Below are positions 41,852 to 51,740 of a stretch of 64,000 nt of DNA, piece by piece. The translations under genes and the position numbers were made by a program. Every line of letters starts with the position of its first letter. The first letter of the stretch is position 1. The notes under the pieces are model-generated. The model made no database searches and was not told where the DNA came from. It saw only the letters and a program-made list of their open reading frames with translations. The stretch comes from Beijerinckiaceae bacterium (lineage in GTDB: Bacteria > Pseudomonadota > Alphaproteobacteria > Rhizobiales > Beijerinckiaceae): assembly GCA_027532775.1 (NCBI GenBank), contig JAPZTO010000002.1, forward strand, positions 920,373 through 984,372, written 5' to 3'.

Positions 41852-44800
41852 ATGTCCCATTTTCTCGACCGCCTGACTTTCTTCAACAAGATCTCCGAGC
41901 CCTTCGCGAATGGCCATGGCGTGACCACGGCAGAGGATCGTCGCTGGGAGGATGGCTATCGGAAGCGCTGGCAGCACGACAAGATCGTTCGTTCGACCCA
42001 TGGCGCGAACTGCACCGGCTCCTGCTCGTGGAAGATCTATGTGAAGGGCGGGATCGTCACCTGGGAAACCCAGCAGACCGATTATCCGCGCACCCGGCCG
42101 GACCTGCCGAACCATGAGCCGCGCGGCTGCTCGCGCGGGGCGTCCTACAGCTGGTATCTCTATTCCGGCAACCGTGTGAAATATCCGCTGATCCGTTCGC
42201 GCCTGATCCGCTTGTGGCGACGCGCCCGCGCGACGCTCTCGCCGGTCGCGGCCTGGACCTCAATCGTCGAGGATCCCGACAAGCGCGCCTCCTATACCAA
42301 GAAGCGCGGCCATGGCGGCTTCGTCCGCTCGAGCTGGGACGAGGTCAACGAGATCATCGCCGCAGCAAATGCCTATACCGCCCGTACCTATGGGCCGGAC
42401 CGTATCCTCGGCTTCTCGCCGATCCCCGCCATGTCGATGGTGAGCTACGCCGCGGGCTCGCGCTATCTGAGCCTGATCGGCGGCGTGTGCATGTCGTTCT
42501 ACGATTGGTACTGCGACTTGCCGCCGGCCTCGCCGCAAACCTGGGGCGAGCAGACCGACGTGCCGGAATCGGCCGATTGGTACAATGCCGGCTTCATCAT
42601 CCTCTGGGGCTCGAATGTGCCGCAGACGCGCACGCCGGATGCGCATTTCTACACCGAAGCGCGCTATCGCGGCACCAAGAGCGCGGTGATCTGCCCGGAC
42701 TATTCAGAAGCGTCGAAGTTCGGGGACATCTGGCTGCCGGTGAAGCAGGGCACGGATGCGGCGCTTGCCATGGCCATGGGCCATGTCATCCTGACAGAAT
42801 ACCATGTGAAGCGGCAGGTGCCGTATTTCCAGGATTACATCCGGAAATACACCGACATGCCGATGCTGGTCCGGCTGGTGAAGCAGGATGGCCGTCTGGT
42901 GCCGGAACGCTTCCTGCGCGCCTCGGATTTCGACAAGGGCCTCGGCGAGGCGAACAACCCGGAATGGAAGACCGTCGCCTATGACGAGGGCTCCGGCAAG
43001 ATCGTCGTTCCCAACGGGACGATCGGCTTCCGCTGGGGCGAGCAGGGCAAATGGAACCTCGAGGAGAAGGCCTCGGACGGCAAGGAAATCAAGCTCCGCC
43101 TCACCCTGAAGGGCATCGAGGACGAAACCGCGCAGGTTGCCTTCCCCTATTTCGGCAATATCGAGAACGAACATTTCACCCATTCCGATCATGGCTCGAT
43201 CCTCGAGCGAGCGATCCCGGTGAAGCGGCTGAACTTGGCCGATGGCGAGGCGCTGGTCGCCAGCGTCCATGATCTCTTCATTGCCAATTACGGCGTCGAT
43301 CAGGGCTTCGGCGGCGAGAATGTGACCGGCGACCATAATGCCGATCTGCCCTACACCCCCGCCTGGGCCGAGAAGATCACGGGTGTTTCCCGCGACAAGA
43401 TCATCCAGGTGGCACGGGAATTCGCCACCAATGCCGAAAAGACCAATGGCCGGTCGATGGTGATCATCGGGGCGGCAATGAACCATTGGTATCACGCCGA
43501 CATGAATTACCGCGGCGTGATGAACATGCTCATCATGTGTGGGTGCGTTGGCCAGTCTGGCGGCGGGTGGGCGCATTATGTCGGTCAGGAAAAGCTGCGG
43601 CCACAGGCCGGCTGGGCGCCGCTCGCCTTCGCGCTGGATTGGGGCCGTCCGCCCCGGCAGCAGAATTCCACCTCGGCCTTCTACGTGCACACCAATCAGT
43701 GGCGCTATGAGACTATGAAGGCGATGGACATCGTCTCGCCCACGGCGCCGGCGGGCCCCTGGGATAGTGCTATCATTGACTACAATGTCAGGGCCGTCCG
43801 CATGGGCTGGCTCCCGGCCTATCCGACACTCGAGCAGAACCCGCTCGATATCGCCGCCAAAGCGAAGGCGGCGGGCCTCGAACCGAAGGATTACGTGGCA
43901 AAGGGCCTGAAGACCGGCGACGTCAAATTTGCCTGGGAAGATCCTGATAATCCGAAGAACTGGCCGCGCAACCTGTTCGTCTGGCGGTCCAACCTGCTAG
44001 GCTCGTCCGGCAAGGGGCATGAATACTTCCTCAAGCACCTGCTGGGCACGTCGCACGGTGTTCTCGGCCAGGATCTCGGCTCGGCGGAGGCTGCCGGCAC
44101 GAGGGAAGTGAACTGGGTCAAGGAAGCCCCGGAAGGCAAGCTCGACCTGCTGGTCACGCTCGATTTCCGCATGTCGACGACCTGCGTCTACTCGGACATC
44201 GTGCTCCCGACTGCCACCTGGTACGAGAAGAACGATCTCAACACCTCCGACATGCACCCCTTCATCCACCCGCTGACCAGTGCGGTGGACCCGGCTTGGG
44301 AGGCACGTTCGGACTGGGAGATCTACAAGGGCATCGCCAAGGCCTTCTCGCAGGTCGCACCCGAAGTGCTGGGCGAAGAGACCGATATCGTCCTCAACCC
44401 GATCAAGCATGATACGGCCATGGAAATGGCACAGGCCTTCGATCCAAAGGACTGGAAGAAGGGCGAATGCGAACCCATTCCCGGCAAGACCATGCCGGTC
44501 GTGGTGCCGGTGCAACGGGATTATGCCCATATCTACGAGCGCTTCACGGCCCTCGGCCCGCTGATGGACACGCTCGGCAACGGCATCAAGGGCATGGCCT
44601 GGAAGACTGGCCATGAGGTCGACCATCTCAAGGCGCTCAATGGGGTCCATCTCGATGGCGCCAACAAGGGGCTTGCCCGGATCGTTAGCGATATCGACGC
44701 TGCAGAGGTCATCCTGATGATGGCCCCGGAAACCAACGGTGAAGTCGCCGTCAAGGCCTGGGAGGCGTTGAGCAAGACCACCGGCCGAGAGCACGCCCAT

Positions 44801-45589
44801 CTAGCCCTGCCAAAGGAAGACGAGAAGATTCGCTTCCGCGATGTCGTGGCCCAGCCGCGCAAGATCATCTCGGCGCCAACCTGGTCCGGGCTGGAGAGCG
44901 AGAAGGTCTGCTACAATGCGGGCTACACGAATGTGCATGAGCTCATTCCGTGGCGCACGCTGACCGGGCGGCAGCAGCTCTACCAGGACCATCTGTGGAT
45001 GCGGGCCTTCGGTGAGGCACTCTGCAATTACCGGCCGCCGATCGATCTCAAGACCATCCATCCGGTCAAGGGCACCAAGCCGAACGGCGAGACCGAGATC
45101 GTGCTCAACTTCATCACTCCGCACCAGAAATGGGGCATCCATTCCACCTATACCGACAACCTGCTGATGCTCACGCTCAGCCGTGGCGGGCCGATCGTCT
45201 GGCTGTCGGAAGTCGATGCCCGCAAGGCCGGCATCGTCGATAACGACTGGGTGGAAGCCTACAATTCCAACGGGGCGCTGGTGGCCCGCGCGGTGGTTTC
45301 GCAACGCATGAAAGAGGGCACGCTTTTCATGTACCACGCGCAAGAAAAGATCGTGAATGTGCCCGGCTCCGAAATGACAGGGCGGCGCGGCGGCATCCAT
45401 AACTCGGTGACACGCGCCGTACTGAAACCGACGCACATGATCGGCGGCTACGCGCAGTTTGCCTATGATTTCAATTACTACGGCACGATTGGCACCAATC
45501 GCGACGAATTCGTCGTCATCCGCAAGCTGAAGAATGTCGACTGGCTGGAGCGCCCGCATCCGGACCAGGTTTCAACGGCTGCCGAATAA
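41852..45589 (+). CDS. narG: Respiratory nitrate reductase alpha subunit NarG
   Basis: The product has 1245 residues, full length for NarG. It reduces nitrate to nitrite at a molybdenum bis-MGD centre on the cytoplasmic face. The FS0 4Fe-4S ligands are His 50, Cys 54, Cys 58 and Cys 93 ('HGANCTGSCSWK'...'RGCSRG'). The Mo-ligand Asp region reads 'FYDWYCDLPPASPQTWGEQT'. The N-terminus has no functional Tat signal, as usual for the membrane-bound enzyme. AGAGAGGCGAC precedes the ATG. Eleven bases separate it from narH. Confidence 0.96.
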   Translation: MSHFLDRLTFFNKISEPFANGHGVTTAEDRRWEDGYRKRWQHDKIVRSTHGANCTGSCSWKIYVKGGIVTWETQQTDYPRTRPDLPNHEPRGCSRGASYSWYLYSGNRVKYPLIRSRLIRLWRRARATLSPVAAWTSIVEDPDKRASYTKKRGHGGFVRSSWDEVNEIIAAANAYTARTYGPDRILGFSPIPAMSMVSYAAGSRYLSLIGGVCMSFYDWYCDLPPASPQTWGEQTDVPESADWYNAGFIILWGSNVPQTRTPDAHFYTEARYRGTKSAVICPDYSEASKFGDIWLPVKQGTDAALAMAMGHVILTEYHVKRQVPYFQDYIRKYTDMPMLVRLVKQDGRLVPERFLRASDFDKGLGEANNPEWKTVAYDEGSGKIVVPNGTIGFRWGEQGKWNLEEKASDGKEIKLRLTLKGIEDETAQVAFPYFGNIENEHFTHSDHGSILERAIPVKRLNLADGEALVASVHDLFIANYGVDQGFGGENVTGDHNADLPYTPAWAEKITGVSRDKIIQVAREFATNAEKTNGRSMVIIGAAMNHWYHADMNYRGVMNMLIMCGCVGQSGGGWAHYVGQEKLRPQAGWAPLAFALDWGRPPRQQNSTSAFYVHTNQWRYETMKAMDIVSPTAPAGPWDSAIIDYNVRAVRMGWLPAYPTLEQNPLDIAAKAKAAGLEPKDYVAKGLKTGDVKFAWEDPDNPKNWPRNLFVWRSNLLGSSGKGHEYFLKHLLGTSHGVLGQDLGSAEAAGTREVNWVKEAPEGKLDLLVTLDFRMSTTCVYSDIVLPTATWYEKNDLNTSDMHPFIHPLTSAVDPAWEARSDWEIYKGIAKAFSQVAPEVLGEETDIVLNPIKHDTAMEMAQAFDPKDWKKGECEPIPGKTMPVVVPVQRDYAHIYERFTALGPLMDTLGNGIKGMAWKTGHEVDHLKALNGVHLDGANKGLARIVSDIDAAEVILMMAPETNGEVAVKAWEALSKTTGREHAHLALPKEDEKIRFRDVVAQPRKIISAPTWSGLESEKVCYNAGYTNVHELIPWRTLTGRQQLYQDHLWMRAFGEALCNYRPPIDLKTIHPVKGTKPNGETEIVLNFITPHQKWGIHSTYTDNLLMLTLSRGGPIVWLSEVDARKAGIVDNDWVEAYNSNGALVARAVVSQRMKEGTLFMYHAQEKIVNVPGSEMTGRRGGIHNSVTRAVLKPTHMIGGYAQFAYDFNYYGTIGTNRDEFVVIRKLKNVDWLERPHPDQVSTAAE

Positions 45590-45600
45590 GGAGAACGGCC

Positions 45601-47127
45601 ATGAAAATCCGCGCACAGATCGCGATGGTGCTCAACCTCGACAAGTGCATTGGCTGTCACACCTGTTCGGTGACATGCAAGAACGTGTGGACCAACCGCG
45701 AAGGCATGGAATACGCGTGGTTCAACAATGTCGAGACCAAGCCCGGTATCGGCTACCCCAAGGACTGGGAAAACCAGAAACGCTGGAAGGGCGGCTGGAC
45801 CCGCAAGCGCAACGGCAAGATCGAGCCGCGCATCGGGGGCAAATGGCGGATCCTGGCGAATATCTTCGCCAATCCGGACCTGCCGGAAATCGACGATTAC
45901 TACGAGCCTTTCACCTTCGACTACGAGCATCTCCAGAAGGCGCCGGAGCTCGAAGCATTTCCCACCGCGAGACCGCGTTCGCTGATCACCGGCGAGCGGA
46001 TGGAGAAGATCAACTGGGGTCCGAACTGGGAGGAAATCCTCGGCGGTGAATTCGCCAAGCGCTCGGCGGATGTGAATTTCGAAGGCGTGCAGAAGGAGAT
46101 GTATGGCCAGTTCGAAAACACCTTCATGATGTACCTGCCGCGGCTCTGCGAGCATTGTCTCAACCCGGCATGCGTTGCTTCCTGCCCGTCCGGAGCGATC
46201 TACAAGCGCGAGGAAGATGGCATCGTCCTGATTGACCAGGACAAGTGCCGCGGTTGGCGCATGTGCGTCTCCGGCTGCCCCTACAAAAAGATCTATTTCA
46301 ACTGGTCGAGCGGAAAGAGCGAGAAATGCATCTTCTGCTATCCGCGCATCGAGGCGGGCCAGCCGACGGTCTGTTCGGAAACCTGCGTCGGCCGTATCCG
46401 CTATCTTGGCGTGATGCTCTATGACGCCGACCGGATCGAGGAGGCGGCCGGCGCGGCCAACGAAACCGATCTCTACGAAGCGCAGATGCGGATCTTCCTG
46501 AACCCCAACGATCCTGCCGTGATCGAGCAGGCGCGTCGTGACGGGATCTCCGACAACTGGCTGGAAGCAGCCCGGCAATCGCCGATCTGGAAGATGGCGA
46601 TGGAATGGAAGGTTGCCTTCCCGCTCCACCCAGAATACCGCACCCTGCCGATGGTCTGGTATGTGCCGCCGCTCTCACCCATAACGGCCGCTGCGGAAGC
46701 CGGGAAGATGGGCATCGATGGCGGCATGCCGGATGTGAAATCTCTCCGCATTCCGCTGAAATATCTCGCCAATCTTCTGACAGCCGGCGATGAGATGCCG
46801 GTCGCGCTAGGCCTCGAACGTATGCTCGCCATGCGGGCCTATATGCGGGCCAAGACGGTTGATGGCGTGATCGACGAGGCGGTCGCCGCTCGCGTCGGCC
46901 TCACCGTCGAGCAGATCGAGGCGATGTACCACGTGATGGCGATCGCCAATTACGAGGACCGCTTCGTCATCCCGACCACGCATCGCGAGGTGACCGAGGA
47001 TGCCTACGAATTGCGCGGCCAATGTGGCTTCTCGTTCGGCGATGGTTGCCTGCCTTCCGACAGCAGCACCAACCTGTTCGGCGGCGTGAAGGTGAAGAAC
47101 GACAAGCCGAAAGTGGGAGCCTATTGA
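45601..47127 (+). CDS. narH: Respiratory nitrate reductase beta subunit NarH
   Basis: The 508-residue iron-sulfur subunit carries electrons from NarI haem to NarG. The Cys motifs for three 4Fe-4S and one 3Fe-4S clusters are intact: 'CIGCHTCSVTCK', 'CEHCLNPACVASCP', 'CRGWRMCVSGCP' (the Trp in place of Cys is the normal NarH 3Fe-4S feature) and 'CIFCYPRIEAG...CSETCVGR'. AAGGAG precedes the ATG. narJ begins one base after its stop. Confidence 0.96.
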   Translation: MKIRAQIAMVLNLDKCIGCHTCSVTCKNVWTNREGMEYAWFNNVETKPGIGYPKDWENQKRWKGGWTRKRNGKIEPRIGGKWRILANIFANPDLPEIDDYYEPFTFDYEHLQKAPELEAFPTARPRSLITGERMEKINWGPNWEEILGGEFAKRSADVNFEGVQKEMYGQFENTFMMYLPRLCEHCLNPACVASCPSGAIYKREEDGIVLIDQDKCRGWRMCVSGCPYKKIYFNWSSGKSEKCIFCYPRIEAGQPTVCSETCVGRIRYLGVMLYDADRIEEAAGAANETDLYEAQMRIFLNPNDPAVIEQARRDGISDNWLEAARQSPIWKMAMEWKVAFPLHPEYRTLPMVWYVPPLSPITAAAEAGKMGIDGGMPDVKSLRIPLKYLANLLTAGDEMPVALGLERMLAMRAYMRAKTVDGVIDEAVAARVGLTVEQIEAMYHVMAIANYEDRFVIPTTHREVTEDAYELRGQCGFSFGDGCLPSDSSTNLFGGVKVKNDKPKVGAY

Positions 47128-47128
47128 G

Positions 47129-47881
47129 ATGAAGACGCTTCGCATCCTTTCCGCATTGTTGACCTATCCCGATGCCGATCTCCTTGCCGCCCTGCCGGAA
47201 TTCGCGCCGGTCCTGGAACGGGAGGCTTGGCTGCCGGCATCGGAGCGCAAGGCGCTGGCCGGCCTGATCAACACGCTCGCCGCCAGCGATCCGATCGAGG
47301 CGCAGGAACGCTACATCCTGCTTTTCGACCGGACCCGTTCGCTGTCGCTGCATCTTTTCGAGCATGTCCATGGTGAAAGCCGGGACCGTGGCCAGGCCAT
47401 GGTGGATCTGATCCAGCTTTATGAAGCGGGCGGCTTCACACCGACCACCAAGGAACTGCCGGATTTCCTGCCGCTTTTCCTGGAATTCGCCTCGACCCGG
47501 CAACCAGAGGAAGCGCGGGAACTCATCCAGCAGCCGCTTCAGGTGATGGCCGCGCTCAGGGAACGCCTTGCCAAGCGCGGGGCGATCTATCTCCCGGTCT
47601 TTGACGCCCTGCTGGCGCTCGCCCGTGTGAAACCGGACGCCGCGATGCTTGAACGCCTGCTCGCCGAGCCGGATCCAGAACCGGATGATCTCGAGGCTCT
47701 CGATGCCGCGTGGGCGGAAGAGGAAGTCCGCTTCGGGCCGGCAGCCGGTTCTGATGGCTGCGGGCATGACAGCCTCGCCTCGAAGCTGCGCCAGGCCCGG
47801 CGCCCGGCGCCCGGCCTTGCCATCCCCGATCCGGCAAGCCTCCGGCCCGCCGTCACTACTTCAACCGCGCCCCGCCGCTGA
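47129..47881 (+). CDS. narJ: Nitrate reductase assembly chaperone NarJ
   Basis: The 250-residue TorD-family chaperone binds NarG for cofactor insertion before membrane docking. The family segment 'LFDRTRSLSLHLFEHVHGES' and 'GQAMVDLIQLYEAGGF' are clear, followed by 'ELPDFLPLFLEFAS'. The C-terminus is Pro/Arg-rich and variable. It is between narH and narI as in the usual GHJI order. Confidence 0.93.
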   Translation: MKTLRILSALLTYPDADLLAALPEFAPVLEREAWLPASERKALAGLINTLAASDPIEAQERYILLFDRTRSLSLHLFEHVHGESRDRGQAMVDLIQLYEAGGFTPTTKELPDFLPLFLEFASTRQPEEARELIQQPLQVMAALRERLAKRGAIYLPVFDALLALARVKPDAAMLERLLAEPDPEPDDLEALDAAWAEEEVRFGPAAGSDGCGHDSLASKLRQARRPAPGLAIPDPASLRPAVTTSTAPRR

Positions 47882-47899
47882 CCCCCCAGGGAGAGTTCC

Positions 47900-48631
47900 A
47901 TGCGCGACACCATCTTTCACATCCTCTTCGTCTGGTATCCCTATGTCTGCCTTTCGTCCTTCATTTTCGGATCCATTATCCGGTTTGATCGCGAGCAATA
48001 CAGCTGGAAGGCGCATTCCAGCCAGATCCTGCGCAAGAAGCAGCTGAGCTGGGGCTCGAACCTCTTTCATTTCGGCATTCTGTTCCTGTTCCTTGGCCAT
48101 ACCGTCGGACTTCTGACGCCCAAGGCGGTCTACTCGATCTTCCTGACGCCGGCGGAAAAGCAGCTTGTCGCGATTGTCGCGGGCGGCATTGCCGGGACGG
48201 TGTGCTTCGTCGGGCTCAGCCTCTTGCTGCACCGGCGGTTGTTCGACGCCCGGATCCGCCAGACCTCGACCTATATGGACCTGTCGATCTTGACGATCCT
48301 GTGGGTCCAGCTCTGCCTCGGCTTGATCACCCTGCCGTTCTCGCTCGCCCATTCCGATGGTTCGGTGATGATCCAGCTCTCGCACTGGGCGCAAGGGATC
48401 CTGACGGTGCAGCCTGTTGATGCGAAGACGTTGCAGGGACTCGACTGGCCCTATCTTGCCCATCTGGTTCTCGGGATGACGATCTTCCTGCTCTTCCCCT
48501 TCTCCCGGCTGGTCCATATCTGGTCGGCGCCGGTCTGGTATCTCGGCCGGAAGGGCTATCAGGTTGTCCGGACGCGGCGGCCGCTGGCCGGCTCCGATGC
48601 CCAGCGCCCGACGCACCGGCCGGCGGAGTAA
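47900..48631 (+). CDS. narI: Respiratory nitrate reductase gamma subunit NarI
   Basis: The 243-residue membrane cytochrome b has five helices. The four haem-ligand histidines are at 57, 67, 188 and 206, with spacing identical to the Escherichia coli enzyme (56, 66, 187, 205). It oxidises quinol at the periplasmic side and passes electrons to NarH. AGGGAGAG precedes the ATG. A ppiC-type gene follows 5 bases later. Confidence 0.95.
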   Translation: MRDTIFHILFVWYPYVCLSSFIFGSIIRFDREQYSWKAHSSQILRKKQLSWGSNLFHFGILFLFLGHTVGLLTPKAVYSIFLTPAEKQLVAIVAGGIAGTVCFVGLSLLLHRRLFDARIRQTSTYMDLSILTILWVQLCLGLITLPFSLAHSDGSVMIQLSHWAQGILTVQPVDAKTLQGLDWPYLAHLVLGMTIFLLFPFSRLVHIWSAPVWYLGRKGYQVVRTRRPLAGSDAQRPTHRPAE

Positions 48632-48636
48632 CGGCC

Positions 48637-49494
48637 ATGAGTGTTGTTCTCGACGCCCCCAAAGCCGGCTGCACCGTGAAGCCGAACGTTTCCGCCAAGC
48701 CGCGCACCATCACGGTCAATGGTGTCACCATCCCGCGCGAAGCGATTGCGCGGGAAACCCAGAACCACCCGGCTTCCAAGCCGATCGAAGCCTGGCAGGC
48801 TGCCGCCCGTGCGCTCGTGATCCGTGAGTTGCTCCTTCAGGAAGCGGCCCGGCTGGAGATTGCCGCGGTTCCCCTGAGCGATGGCGAAGGGCGCCGTGAG
48901 ACGGACGAGGAGGCGCAGATCCGCGCGCTGCTGGAACAGGAAGTCTCTTCGCCGGTCCCCGGAGACGAAGAGTTGCAGCGCTACTACGCCAATAACCGCA
49001 GAGCCTTCCGCACGCCAGATCTCTACGAAGTTGCGCATATCCTGATCGGCATGCGCGAAAGCAGGCCGGTGGCATTGCAAGCCGCACGGGAGCGCGCGGA
49101 AGCTATCCTCCGCGAGGTCGAAGCAACGCCGGCCCGCTTTGCAGCCTTGGCCGAGACCCATTCGGATTGTCCATCCCGGGCGATGGGCGGCAATCTGGGG
49201 CAGATCTCCTCCGGCCAGACGGTGCCGGAATTCGAGAGCATGCTGCCGCAATTGCCGGTTGGTCCGGATACGTTCACGGTCGTGGAATCCCGTTTCGGCT
49301 TCCATATTGTAACCTTGCACCGCCAGATCGAAGGCAGGGTCCTGCCTTTTGACACGGTCAGGAACCGAATTGAGCTTTTCCTGCGGGAACGCGCACAGGC
49401 CATCGCCGCCCGACACTATGTCCAGCAACTGGCGAGCCTCGCCTCGATCGAGGGTTTCGCGCTCGAAACCTCCTCCACTCCTTTGGTTCAGTGA
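48637..49494 (+). CDS. PpiC-type peptidyl-prolyl isomerase of the nar operon
   Basis: The product has 285 residues. A parvulin rotamase domain is at about 130-230 ('LYEVAHILIGMRESRPVALQ', 'FAALAETHSDCPSRAMGGNL', 'ESRFGFHIVTLHRQIEG'), with an N-terminal helical chaperone part as in NifM/SurA relatives. There is no signal peptide, so it works in the cytoplasm, as NifM does on nitrogenase. PpiC genes directly after narI are common in Alpha- and Betaproteobacteria and may help mature NarGHI. Five bases separate it from narI. Confidence 0.9.
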   Translation: MSVVLDAPKAGCTVKPNVSAKPRTITVNGVTIPREAIARETQNHPASKPIEAWQAAARALVIRELLLQEAARLEIAAVPLSDGEGRRETDEEAQIRALLEQEVSSPVPGDEELQRYYANNRRAFRTPDLYEVAHILIGMRESRPVALQAARERAEAILREVEATPARFAALAETHSDCPSRAMGGNLGQISSGQTVPEFESMLPQLPVGPDTFTVVESRFGFHIVTLHRQIEGRVLPFDTVRNRIELFLRERAQAIAARHYVQQLASLASIEGFALETSSTPLVQ

Positions 49495-49501
49495 GGCGCC
49501 C

Positions 49502-49861
49502 ATGATGCTGAGCCATATCCTGCGCAATCTGACAGACGACAGGTTCGCCGATGAAGCCCTGATCGGCCTTGGCGACCTGGTTCTGTTGACGGCGATCGAA
49601 GCCGAAGCCGCCCTGTTCGAGGAAGCGCGAGGGGACTATGTCGTCGGTGCTGTGCGCCGGTTCGCGCGCCTTGCCAATGATGAGGACTGGCTCGCCGTCA
49701 TGGGCAAGCTGGAACGGGGCGAGCGACCTGCGGAGGCCTTCCTTACCTTCGTTCTGCATTGGGCGCTGAAGCGTGACAGCGAGGAGCGAAACCCTCCACA
49801 GGGCCTTCAACCCGCATGCTCCTGTGGGGAGGATCATCACCATGGCCCGGCCGCGCGCTAG
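49502..49861 (+). CDS. Unknown nar-operon protein with Cys/His-rich tail
   Basis: The product has 119 residues. A helical body ('LIGLGDLVLLTAIEAEAALF', 'EARGDYVVGAVRRFARLAND') is followed by a tail 'ACSCGEDHHHGPAAR' that could bind a metal. I do not recognise a family. It starts 7 bases after the PpiC gene (GAGGCGC upstream) and its last 20 bases overlap the hemerythrin-like gene. Its place suggests a role in nitrate reductase maturation or nitrite/NO protection. Confidence 0.7.
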   Translation: MMLSHILRNLTDDRFADEALIGLGDLVLLTAIEAEAALFEEARGDYVVGAVRRFARLANDEDWLAVMGKLERGERPAEAFLTFVLHWALKRDSEERNPPQGLQPACSCGEDHHHGPAAR

Positions 49862-50441
49862 TCCGCCCCCGAAAGCGGCATCGCCGAAGCCGCGGCCGCC
49901 AGGCGCCTTGCCGCTGCCGCTGCCGGCTGCGCTTCTGGATCGGCCGCTTGACTATCTCTTGGCGGAACATCACCGCCACCGGAGCTACCTCGCGGGCTTG
50001 CGTTATGCCGCCACGCTTGCCGAGATCCCCCGGGATCAGGCCGCGCGATTGCATCTGTTTCTGGCGGCGGAGCTTCCCCTTCACTGGGCTGACGAGGAGC
50101 AGGACCTTTTCCCGATCCTGCGCCGCTATGCTCTTCCGGAAGATGGTCTTGCCGAGGTGCTTGCCCGGCTGAGCCAGGACCATGCAATGAGCGAGGCGCT
50201 GGTCCGCACGATCGATCGTGGGCTTTCGACCGTGCTTCGCGAGAGGCCCGATCCGATCCCTCTTGAGCGACGCCTGTGCGGCCTGATGCTGACCTATGCG
50301 GCCACAGAGGCCCGGCATCTCGCGGTCGAGAATGCCGTGGTCCTCGCCATTGCCGGAGTCCGGCTCAGGAAGGCCGAGCTGCACGGGCTCAGTGCGGCCA
50401 TGAAGGCTCGTCGGGAGGCCCAGCATGTCGCAGACGCTTGA
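49842..50441 (+). CDS. Hemerythrin-like HHE-domain protein
   Basis: The product has 199 residues. A Pro-rich N-terminus (about 1-30) precedes a four-helix HHE domain with di-iron-type ligands: 'LLAEHHRHRSYLAGL', 'LPLHWADEEQDLFPIL' (H-x3-E), 'LSQDHAMSEAL' and 'ATEARHLAVENAVVL'. Such proteins bind O2, NO or sense iron, and in nitrate operons may protect against NO. The start at 49842 follows GGGGAGGA and overlaps the previous gene by 20 bases. The 3' end overlaps the carbonic anhydrase gene by 17 bases. Confidence 0.85.
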   Translation: MARPRASPPPKAASPKPRPPGALPLPLPAALLDRPLDYLLAEHHRHRSYLAGLRYAATLAEIPRDQAARLHLFLAAELPLHWADEEQDLFPILRRYALPEDGLAEVLARLSQDHAMSEALVRTIDRGLSTVLRERPDPIPLERRLCGLMLTYAATEARHLAVENAVVLAIAGVRLRKAELHGLSAAMKARREAQHVADA

Positions 50442-51186
50442 TCATCTGTTCGACCGTAATGTCACCTGGGCCAACCAGAAAACCCGGCTCGATCCGGACT
50501 ACTTCCGCCGCATGGCCGAGCAGCAGACACCCGATTACCTTTGGATCGGCTGCTCGGACAGCCGGGTGACAGCCAATGATGTGCTGGGGCTCGATCCCGG
50601 CGCGGTTTTCGTCCACCGCAACATCGCGAACATTGTCCACACGAGCGATCTCAACATCCTCTCGGTGCTGGAATTCGCGATCGACACCCTGCGGGTGCGC
50701 CATGTCATCGTCTGCGGTCACTATGGCTGCGGAGGGGTCTATCGCGCCATCGCCGAGCAGCGCGGCGCGATGCTCGATCACTGGCTCCAGCCTTTGACCA
50801 TGCTCTACCGGAAGCACCGGGCGCATTTTGACCGCATCTCCAAGCCGGAGGACCGACTCGACCGGCTCTGTGAAATCAATATCGAGATGCAGGTCCGGCG
50901 GCTCGCAGCCACGCCGCTCGTGGAAAATGCATGGCGGCGCGGGCAGGAACTGCATCTTCACGGCTGGATCTACGGCATCCATGACGGGCTGCTGCGGGAT
51001 CTTGGGCCCCATCTCTCTTCCGTTGAAAAGCGCGATCAGCTTCCCTCGATCGACCACCGCGTCACCATGAATGTCGAACCTGTCAGCGGCATGCGCAGGC
51101 ACGCGTTGTCGGCTTTCGAGGCGTTGCCCGGCGAGCATGGCGCGGATTGTGTCTGTGACGGGCGGTTGGAAGGACCCCGCTCATGA
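50425..51186 (+). CDS. can: Beta-class carbonic anhydrase
   Basis: The product has 253 residues. Zinc ligands Cys 43, His 99 and Cys 102 and the Asp 45/Arg 47 dyad are present ('GCSDSRV', 'VCGHYGCGG'). It interconverts CO2 and bicarbonate in the cytoplasm. The C-terminal extension after about 215 is longer than in the E. coli enzyme. It overlaps both neighbours, hemerythrin by 17 bases and mogA by 4, so it belongs to the nar operon. A link to pH or carboxylation under nitrate respiration is only a guess. Confidence 0.94.
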   Translation: MSQTLDHLFDRNVTWANQKTRLDPDYFRRMAEQQTPDYLWIGCSDSRVTANDVLGLDPGAVFVHRNIANIVHTSDLNILSVLEFAIDTLRVRHVIVCGHYGCGGVYRAIAEQRGAMLDHWLQPLTMLYRKHRAHFDRISKPEDRLDRLCEINIEMQVRRLAATPLVENAWRRGQELHLHGWIYGIHDGLLRDLGPHLSSVEKRDQLPSIDHRVTMNVEPVSGMRRHALSAFEALPGEHGADCVCDGRLEGPRS

Positions 51187-51725
51187 AGACCCTTGCCGCC
51201 CGGATCGGGATTGTCGTTGCCTCGGACAGGGCCCATGCCGGCACGTATCGCGATGCTTCCGGGCCGGCCGTCGAGGCCTATCTCGACGAAGTGCTGGCCA
51301 GCGAATGGCAGGGCGACTATCGCCTCGTTCCCGATGAAATCGAGGCCATTGCCAAAACCCTGATCGATCTTGTCGACAAGGCCCATTGCGATCTCGTGTT
51401 GATGTCGGGTGGAACAGGCCCGGCGCCGCGGGACGTGACGCCCGAAGCTTTGGCTCGGGTCGTTACATGCCTTCTGCCGGGGTTTGGCGAGGAAATGCGC
51501 CGCGCCAGTCTTCACGAGGTTCCGACCGCCATCCTGTCCCGGCAGGAGGCCGGATTGCGGGGGCGTTGCCTCATCGTGTCCCTGCCGGGCAAGCCATCGG
51601 CCATCGCAACCTGCCTCGATGCTGTCTTTCCCGCCATTCCCTACTGCCTCGACCTGATCGGTGCCGCGCGTCTCGAAACGCGGCCTGAACGGTTGAAGGC
51701 CTTTCGTCCTTCCCCGAACCCCTGA
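51183..51725 (+). CDS. mog: Molybdopterin adenylyltransferase-like MogA/MoaB protein
   Basis: The product has 180 residues with the MoCF fold: 'ARIGIVVASDRAHAGTYRDA', then 'DLVLMSGGTGPAPRDVTPEA' with the conserved Asp and Ser-Gly-Gly-Thr-Gly loop, then 'SLPGKPSAIATCL'. It activates molybdopterin by adenylylation before molybdenum insertion, which nitrate reductase needs. It overlaps the carbonic anhydrase gene by 4 bases. Confidence 0.92.
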   Translation: MKTLAARIGIVVASDRAHAGTYRDASGPAVEAYLDEVLASEWQGDYRLVPDEIEAIAKTLIDLVDKAHCDLVLMSGGTGPAPRDVTPEALARVVTCLLPGFGEEMRRASLHEVPTAILSRQEAGLRGRCLIVSLPGKPSAIATCLDAVFPAIPYCLDLIGAARLETRPERLKAFRPSPNP

Positions 51726-51740
51726 ACAGGAATGCCAACC